DNA of 9,809 bases from JAAYWY01 sp050945275 (GTDB taxonomy: Bacteria > Bacillota > DTU030 > DUMP01), in the NCBI GenBank assembly GCA_050945275.1, contig JBMNSQ010000062.1, positions 1-9,809 on the forward strand, in the 5' to 3' direction. A model generated the notes under the pieces. The model was not told where the DNA came from and did not search any database. It worked only from the letters and a program-made list of their open reading frames with translations. This document shows, piece after piece, positions 5,430 to 9,809 of this stretch (position 1 is its first letter; each line of letters starts with the position of its first letter). A program made the translations under genes and the position numbers.

Positions 5430-5446
5430 TAGGTTTAAGACTATAG
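5430..5446 (+). promoter_or_regulatory. Candidate HutP recognition motif
   Basis: TAG-GTTT-AAG-ACTA-TAG: three NAG triplets (5430-5432, 5437-5439, 5444-5446) with exactly four bases between each, the spacing known for HutP RNA sites. By listing every AG in 5117-5462 this is the only such triple in the leader. It ends 6 bases before the hutH ribosome-binding site, so binding here could affect translation as well as folding. Confidence 0.5.
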
Positions 5447-5452
5447 GTCACG

Positions 5453-5470
5453 AAGGAGGTAGACGATTTG
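5453..5470 (+). promoter_or_regulatory. hutH ribosome-binding site and TTG start
   Basis: AAGGAGGT (5453-5460) is a near-perfect Shine-Dalgarno sequence placed 7 bases before a TTG start codon (5468-5470). No ATG or GTG is better placed, and the protein aligned from this TTG (ILLTGHELNIDDI) fits the family N-terminus. Confidence 0.85.
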
Positions 5471-7006
5471 ATACTGCTTACAGGTCATGAACTCAATATA
5501 GATGATATTATTAAGGTGGCTCTTGAAGGAGAAAACGTAGGGATCGACGAGCAAGCAAAAAGAGCAATTCAAGAAGGACGCCAAATGGTGGAGCGTTACC
5601 TAGAAAGTGGGCATCCGGCATATGGTATTAACACGGGTTTTGGTGCTTTATGCGACACATCTATTGCCCCCGATGCTTTGCGGGAGCTGCAGCAAAACCT
5701 AGTACGAAGCCATGCCAGTGGCGTGGGGGAGCATTTCCCACCGGAAGTAGTGCGGGCAGCTATGATACTTAGAGCCAATAGCCTCTGCCGGGGCCATTCT
5801 GGCGTTCGGCTAGTCGTTGTCGAGACATTGGTAAGCCTACTCAACAGTGGTATTATCCCGGCTGTTCACTCCCAGGGGTCGCTTGGTGCCAGTGGGGACC
5901 TAGCGCCGTTGGCGGATTTGGCGTTAGTGCTGCTGGGGGAAGGTTCGGCCTGGCTTAATGGTGAGCTAATTAGCGGGGCTGAAGCGTTAAAGAAGGCGAG
6001 CATTGAGCCACTAACTTTAGAAGCTAAAGAAGGATTAGCGTTATTAAACGGTACTGCTTTTATGACGGCCGTGGGTGTTTTGACTTGGGATGAAGTGCAT
6101 AAAATACTAGTGGCCCAAGATGCAGCCGCAGCCCTGTCACTGGCAGCTTTTATGGGTAATACAGCAGCCTATGCTCCGGAATTAGTGGCGGCCAGGCCGC
6201 ATCCCGGCGCCCTAGCTGTGGCCGAGCACCTGAGAACCCTTCTAGCAGGTTGTACTTTAGTTGACGCTGGTAACCATGCGAAGATACAAGATCCGTACTC
6301 CTTCCGTTGTGTGCCTCAGGTGCACGGGACTGTCTTTGATGCCTTGCGCCACGTTAAATCCACATTAGAAATTGAAATTAACTCTACTACTGATAATCCC
6401 CTAATCATAAACGGCAAAGTGATCAGTGGGGGTAATTTCCATGGGCAACCTGTCGGGGCTATCCTCGATTACCTGGCCGTAACGGTGGCGTCCATGGCAG
6501 CTATGGCTGAGCGGCGGGTTAACCAGCTACTACATCCGGCCTACAGTGGCCTTAGCGCTTTTTTAGTCCCCAATTCCGGGTTAAATTCCGGTTTTATGAT
6601 TGCGCAGTACACGGCGGCATCCTTGGTAAATGAGAATAGGGTACTGGCCACTCCAGCTACAGTCCAATCGGTTCCAGTATCAGCCGATCAGGAGGACCAC
6701 ATCAGTATGGCTACTTTTGCTGCCAGTAAGTGCCGCCACTTAGTGACTAATGCCTCAGCTGTGACCGCCATCGAAATAATGACAGCAGCACAAGCTATTG
6801 ATCTACGACTAAACAAGCAAGAATGGGATCCGGCTAATACCCTAGGCCCTACACTGGCACCCATTTACGAACTGATTCGCCAAAAAGTGCCTTTTATAGA
6901 GAGAGATAGCCAACTCAGTGGTTACATTGAGCACATTGCGCATTTGATTGCCGGTGGCAGCATTCGTGAGCGGCTACAGGGTTGCCAGGTTGATCTAATA
7001 TTGTAG
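5468..7006 (+). CDS. hutH: Histidine ammonia-lyase HutH
   Basis: A 512-residue cytoplasmic enzyme converting L-histidine to urocanate and ammonia, the first step of histidine degradation. The self-made MIO cofactor arises from A141-S142-G143 in GSLGASGDLAPLAD. Other active-site residues are visible: Y52 (YGINTGFG), H82 (SHASGVGE), N194 (LLNGT), Q274, Y277 and R280 (QDPYSFR), N310 (TTDNP) and E409 (QEDHISM). The length equals the family norm (about 510). It starts at a TTG with a strong ribosome-binding site. Its expression should depend on the leader upstream. hutU follows after 81 bp with the same orientation. Nothing is missing; a functional enzyme is expected. Confidence 0.98.
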   Translation: MILLTGHELNIDDIIKVALEGENVGIDEQAKRAIQEGRQMVERYLESGHPAYGINTGFGALCDTSIAPDALRELQQNLVRSHASGVGEHFPPEVVRAAMILRANSLCRGHSGVRLVVVETLVSLLNSGIIPAVHSQGSLGASGDLAPLADLALVLLGEGSAWLNGELISGAEALKKASIEPLTLEAKEGLALLNGTAFMTAVGVLTWDEVHKILVAQDAAAALSLAAFMGNTAAYAPELVAARPHPGALAVAEHLRTLLAGCTLVDAGNHAKIQDPYSFRCVPQVHGTVFDALRHVKSTLEIEINSTTDNPLIINGKVISGGNFHGQPVGAILDYLAVTVASMAAMAERRVNQLLHPAYSGLSAFLVPNSGLNSGFMIAQYTAASLVNENRVLATPATVQSVPVSADQEDHISMATFAASKCRHLVTNASAVTAIEIMTAAQAIDLRLNKQEWDPANTLGPTLAPIYELIRQKVPFIERDSQLSGYIEHIAHLIAGGSIRERLQGCQVDLIL

Positions 7007-7087
7007 GATTGTTTGTGAAGCCGGTAACTAGACCTATTCTAAAAAGCGGATAAAATGTTGTAAAGATTATGGGAGGAGGTTTGCTAG

Positions 7088-9112
7088 ATGCTAACCAATA
7101 AGGATGTTTTGGCAGCCATGACAATCAAATTGGATGCCGAGCTACCACCTATGCCGGCGTTTGTAGACGGCATACGAAGAGCTCCGAGCCGCGGGTTTCG
7201 TTTATCAAAAGAGCAGGCCAAGACGGCTCTAAAAAATGCACTGCGCTATGTACCTGAGGAATTACACGAGAAGTTAGCCCCTGAGTTTATGGACGAACTT
7301 ATGACCTGGGGTCGGATTTATGCTTATCGGTACCGACCCCAAGGTAGGATTTATGGTCGGCCGGTTGAAGAATACAAAGGTAACTGTTTGGCCGGAAAAG
7401 CCTTCCAGGTGATGATTGACAATAATTTGGATTTTGACGTTGCCCTTTATCCCTATGAACTGGTTACCTACGGTGAGACCGGCAGTGTGTGCCAGAACTG
7501 GCTACAGTACCGGTTAATTAAGAAATATCTTGAGGTGCTCACCGAAGATCAGACTTTAGTAGTGGCATCGGGCCATCCGGTAGGGTTATTTCCCTCCAAA
7601 CCTGATGCACCACGAGTAATTATTACTAATGGTCTTATGGTGGGAATGTTTGACAACCAACAGGATTGGGAAATAGCAGCACAAATGGGAGTAGCCAGCT
7701 ATGGTCAAATGACAGCTGGCGGCTGGATGTACATCGGTCCCCAAGGGATTGTCCACGGAACCTTCAATACTTTGCTTAATGCTGGGCGGCTAAAACTAGA
7801 TGTCCCTCAAGACGGTGACCTTAGCGGCAAGCTATTTGTTTCGTCTGGCCTTGGCGGTATGAGCGGTGCCCAGCCCAAAGCAGTGGAAATTGCTCGTGGC
7901 GTCGGAATTATAGCCGAAGTAGATTATTCCCGTATAAAGACTCGCTTTGATCAGGGATGGGTGAGTAAGGTTTCATCCGACCTTAAAGAGGTATTTGCTG
8001 TTGCTCATGAGTTCATGAATAAGAAGCAACCTATTTCCATCGCTTACCACGGAAATATTGTGGACTTACTGCAATACGCTGTTCAAAACAATATTCACAT
8101 CGACCTTCTTTCCGATCAGACATCGTGTCATGCTGTTTATGATGGCGGATATTGCCCCCAAGGCATGTCTTTTGAGCAAAGGACAAAGCTGCTTGCCGAA
8201 AATAGGGAACGGTTTAAACAGTTGGTGGACGAGAGCTTAAGGCATCACTTTGAGCTCATAAAAACACTTGTTGACCGAGGAACGTACTTCTTTGACTATG
8301 GCAACTCCTTTATGAAGGCTGTCTATGATGCCGGGGCCGTAGAGATCGCGAAAAATGGCGTCGATACAAAAGACGGTTTTATCTTCCCTTCTTATGTGGA
8401 AGATATCATGGGACCAATGCTATTTGACTATGGCTATGGGCCCTTCCGCTGGGTTTGCTTGAGCGGGAATCATGAGGATCTGGTTCGAACAGATCGGGCA
8501 GCCATGGAATGTATAGACCCTAATCGCCGCGGGCAAGATCGCGACAACTATATCTGGATTCGCGATGCCGAGAAAAACCAATTAGTAGTTGGAACCCAGG
8601 CTCGGATACTGTATCAAGATGCCGAGGGTAGGGTAAAAATTGCTTTAAAGTTCAACGATATGGTGCGTCGCGGGGAGATCGGCCCGGTAATGCTGGGACG
8701 GGATCATCACGATACCAGCGGGACTGATTCGCCCTTCCGTGAAACGGCTAATATTAAAGATGGCAGCAACGTGATGGCGGACATGGCTACTCATTGTTTT
8801 GCCGGGAACGCTGCCCGAGGGATGAGTCTGGTAGCACTTCACAATGGTGGTGGCGTAGGTATTGGGAAGGCTGTAAACGGTGGTTTTGGCTTGGTGTTAG
8901 ATGGTAGTCAACAGGTGGATGAGATTATTAAGTCGGCCCTACTGTGGGATGTAATGGGTGGAGTGGCCAGAAGATCCTGGGCTAGAAATGCCAATTCTAT
9001 CGAGACTAGTGCTACATTCAATCAGAAATATGCTGGCCGGGGTCATATTACACTTCCCTTTGTGGCCGACGAAAAACTGGTGAGTCAACTTGTGGAAAAG
9101 GCATTACCATAA
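7088..9112 (+). CDS. hutU: Urocanate hydratase HutU, long form
   Basis: A 674-residue NAD+-dependent urocanase that hydrates urocanate to 4-imidazolone-5-propionate. It is about 120 residues longer than the usual bacterial HutU (about 555) and similar in length to animal UROC1. Recognisable blocks are YGQMTAGGWMYIGPQG (205-220), GLGGMSGAQPKA (254-265), DQTSCHAVYDGG (343-354), YGPFRWVCLSG (450-460), GRDHHDTSGTDSPFRET (537-553) and LHNGGGVGIG (584-593). The bacterial signature FQGLPARICW with its active-site Cys reads VVGTQARILY here (500-509), so Leu replaces Cys as in the long forms. The start is ATG at 7088, with AGGAGGT (7074-7080) 7 bases upstream. hutI starts 35 bp after its stop. It is the second gene of the hutHUI unit. 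Confidence 0.96.
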   Translation: MLTNKDVLAAMTIKLDAELPPMPAFVDGIRRAPSRGFRLSKEQAKTALKNALRYVPEELHEKLAPEFMDELMTWGRIYAYRYRPQGRIYGRPVEEYKGNCLAGKAFQVMIDNNLDFDVALYPYELVTYGETGSVCQNWLQYRLIKKYLEVLTEDQTLVVASGHPVGLFPSKPDAPRVIITNGLMVGMFDNQQDWEIAAQMGVASYGQMTAGGWMYIGPQGIVHGTFNTLLNAGRLKLDVPQDGDLSGKLFVSSGLGGMSGAQPKAVEIARGVGIIAEVDYSRIKTRFDQGWVSKVSSDLKEVFAVAHEFMNKKQPISIAYHGNIVDLLQYAVQNNIHIDLLSDQTSCHAVYDGGYCPQGMSFEQRTKLLAENRERFKQLVDESLRHHFELIKTLVDRGTYFFDYGNSFMKAVYDAGAVEIAKNGVDTKDGFIFPSYVEDIMGPMLFDYGYGPFRWVCLSGNHEDLVRTDRAAMECIDPNRRGQDRDNYIWIRDAEKNQLVVGTQARILYQDAEGRVKIALKFNDMVRRGEIGPVMLGRDHHDTSGTDSPFRETANIKDGSNVMADMATHCFAGNAARGMSLVALHNGGGVGIGKAVNGGFGLVLDGSQQVDEIIKSALLWDVMGGVARRSWARNANSIETSATFNQKYAGRGHITLPFVADEKLVSQLVEKALP

Positions 9113-9147
9113 GTTTGGGCAAACAAGTGGTAAGAAGGGGTGAAGCT

Positions 9148-9809
9148 GTGCCTTATTCTCAGGCTTTATTGATCAAGAACATCGGTGTTTTGGCGACTCC
9201 CGAGGGAAGCAGTGCTCTTAAGGGACCCAACCAAGGCAAAATAAGGATACTACAAGATGCTTATATAGTAATTAAGGACGGATATATTGCCGAGGTAGGC
9301 TCCGGCGAAGAACTAGACCCCGTAGCGGCGGCACAATACAAAGTGTTGGATGCTAAGGGCTGCTTAGCTACACCAGGCTTGGTGGATGCTCATACCCATT
9401 TAGTATTTGCCGGCTGGAGGCAAAAGGAGCTATCGTTAAAGCTAAAAGGCATGGGCTATTTGGATATACTCAAAATGGGTGGCGGCATTTTGAACACTGT
9501 AAAAAATACTAGGGATGCCAGCTCTGAAGAATTAACGTCTTTTGCCACCAAAAGTCTTGATCGCATGTTGGCCCATGGAACCACCACTTGTGAGGCCAAG
9601 AGTGGATACGGCCTCGATTTGCCGAGCGAAATTAAATCCCTTCAGGTCATCCAAGAGCTAAATAGACTTCATCCGGTAGACTTGGTGCCAACTTTTATGG
9701 GTGCCCATGCTGTGCCCCCAGAGTACAAGGGAAAAAAGGCGGACTTTGTCCGCCTGATTAAGGAGGAAATGATACCGGAGATTGCTAGGCTCAAATTAGC
9801 CGAGTTTTG
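9148..9809 (+). CDS. hutI: Imidazolonepropionase HutI, 3' end beyond window
   Basis: The first 220 codons of imidazolonepropionase, a metal-dependent amidohydrolase that hydrolyses 4-imidazolone-5-propionate to N-formimino-L-glutamate. The HTH metal motif is D80-A-H82-T-H84 (GLVDAHTHLVFAGWR), followed by R91 in AGWR, GGGILNTVKNTRDAS (111-125), GTTTCEAKSGYGL (144-156, with substrate-site Y154) and GAHAVPPEY (185-193, with metal ligand H187). Family length is about 415 residues, so roughly half lies past the window edge. GTG at 9148 is chosen because AAGGGG (9135-9140) lies 7 bases upstream. It is the third gene of hutHUI. Downstream genes, probably for formiminoglutamate breakdown or histidine uptake, cannot be seen. 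Confidence 0.96.
   Translation, partial: MPYSQALLIKNIGVLATPEGSSALKGPNQGKIRILQDAYIVIKDGYIAEVGSGEELDPVAAAQYKVLDAKGCLATPGLVDAHTHLVFAGWRQKELSLKLKGMGYLDILKMGGGILNTVKNTRDASSEELTSFATKSLDRMLAHGTTTCEAKSGYGLDLPSEIKSLQVIQELNRLHPVDLVPTFMGAHAVPPEYKGKKADFVRLIKEEMIPEIARLKLAEF

Larger units (their letters stand above)
5121..5467 (+). promoter_or_regulatory. Candidate HutP-responsive leader RNA of hutHUI
   Basis: The region from the expected transcription start to hutH has no gene but carries ordered signals: a NAG-rich segment (eight AG dinucleotides in 5143-5180), a first intrinsic terminator (5166-5200), an AT-rich near-palindrome centred at 5262/5263, a second intrinsic terminator (5314-5345), a three-NAG motif (5430-5446) and the hutH ribosome-binding site. 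HutP is known to recognise three NAG triplets separated by four bases each; that this leader is its target is inference from gene context and motif. Confidence 0.6.

Noticed and set aside
5596..5844. Minus-strand frame inside hutH
   Set aside because: Arg/Ser/Thr-rich low-quality translation opposite a clear enzyme gene.
8058..8240. 60-codon plus-strand frame inside hutU
   Set aside because: Overlaps the conserved DQTSCHAVYDGG region of urocanase in another frame and has no ribosome-binding site.
1..9809. tRNA, rRNA, CRISPR array, insertion sequence
   Set aside because: No cloverleaf with TTCNANNC arm, no rRNA-like stretch, no regularly spaced direct repeats and no transposase motif were found by reading both strands.

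Overview
The window looks like a chromosomal segment of an endospore-forming Firmicute. The leftmost genes are a complete leftward cotJA-cotJB-cotJC spore-coat operon, and the right half is a histidine-utilisation (hut) operon with a HutP antiterminator gene, both Firmicutes hallmarks. A long-form urocanase and a YjiH/YjiG transporter pair with an M20 peptidase point to the Clostridia side (Peptococcaceae-like) rather than Bacillus. This lineage guess is an inference from gene content, not from a search.

Layout. 1-128: no gene; a strong 12-bp hairpin lies just past cotJC. 129-1166 (minus): cotJC, cotJB, cotJA, transcribed leftward. 1167-1823: a 657-bp divergent spacer with a weak sigma-E-like promoter for cotJ, an orphan leftward terminator, a plausible sigma-A promoter for the M20 gene and no convincing gene. 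1824-4140 (plus): M20 metallopeptidase, YjiH-like and YjiG-like membrane proteins, tightly packed. 4141-4530: spacer with a 10-bp tandem duplication, an approximately 80-nt long imperfect hairpin and a good sigma-A promoter. 4531-4977: hutP. 4978-5467: a 490-bp gap with a perfect-consensus sigma-A promoter followed by a leader of about 345 nt that carries two intrinsic terminators and a candidate HutP recognition motif. 5468-9809: hutH, hutU and the first 220 codons of hutI, cut by the window edge.

How the genes work together. HutH deaminates histidine to urocanate, HutU hydrates urocanate to imidazolonepropionate, and HutI opens that ring to N-formimino-glutamate. HutP is expected to bind the hutHUI leader RNA with L-histidine and Mg2+ and to let transcription through. 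Unlike the familiar Bacillus arrangement, in which hutP is the first gene behind the operon promoter, the sequence here shows a consensus promoter between hutP and hutH, so HutP probably acts in trans on a separately initiated leader. The M20-YjiH-YjiG cluster could feed the pathway by importing or cleaving peptides or N-acyl amino acids, but only position suggests this. By hand count of sample lines it is clearly AT-richer (33-37% GC) than the hut genes (about 50%), which may mean a separate origin.

The most interesting part is the non-coding hut control region (about 4315-5467). It holds an elaborate hairpin before hutP, tandem terminators, a three-NAG motif with exact 4-nt spacers next to the hutH ribosome-binding site, and a perfect 9-bp complementarity between the two ends of the leader.
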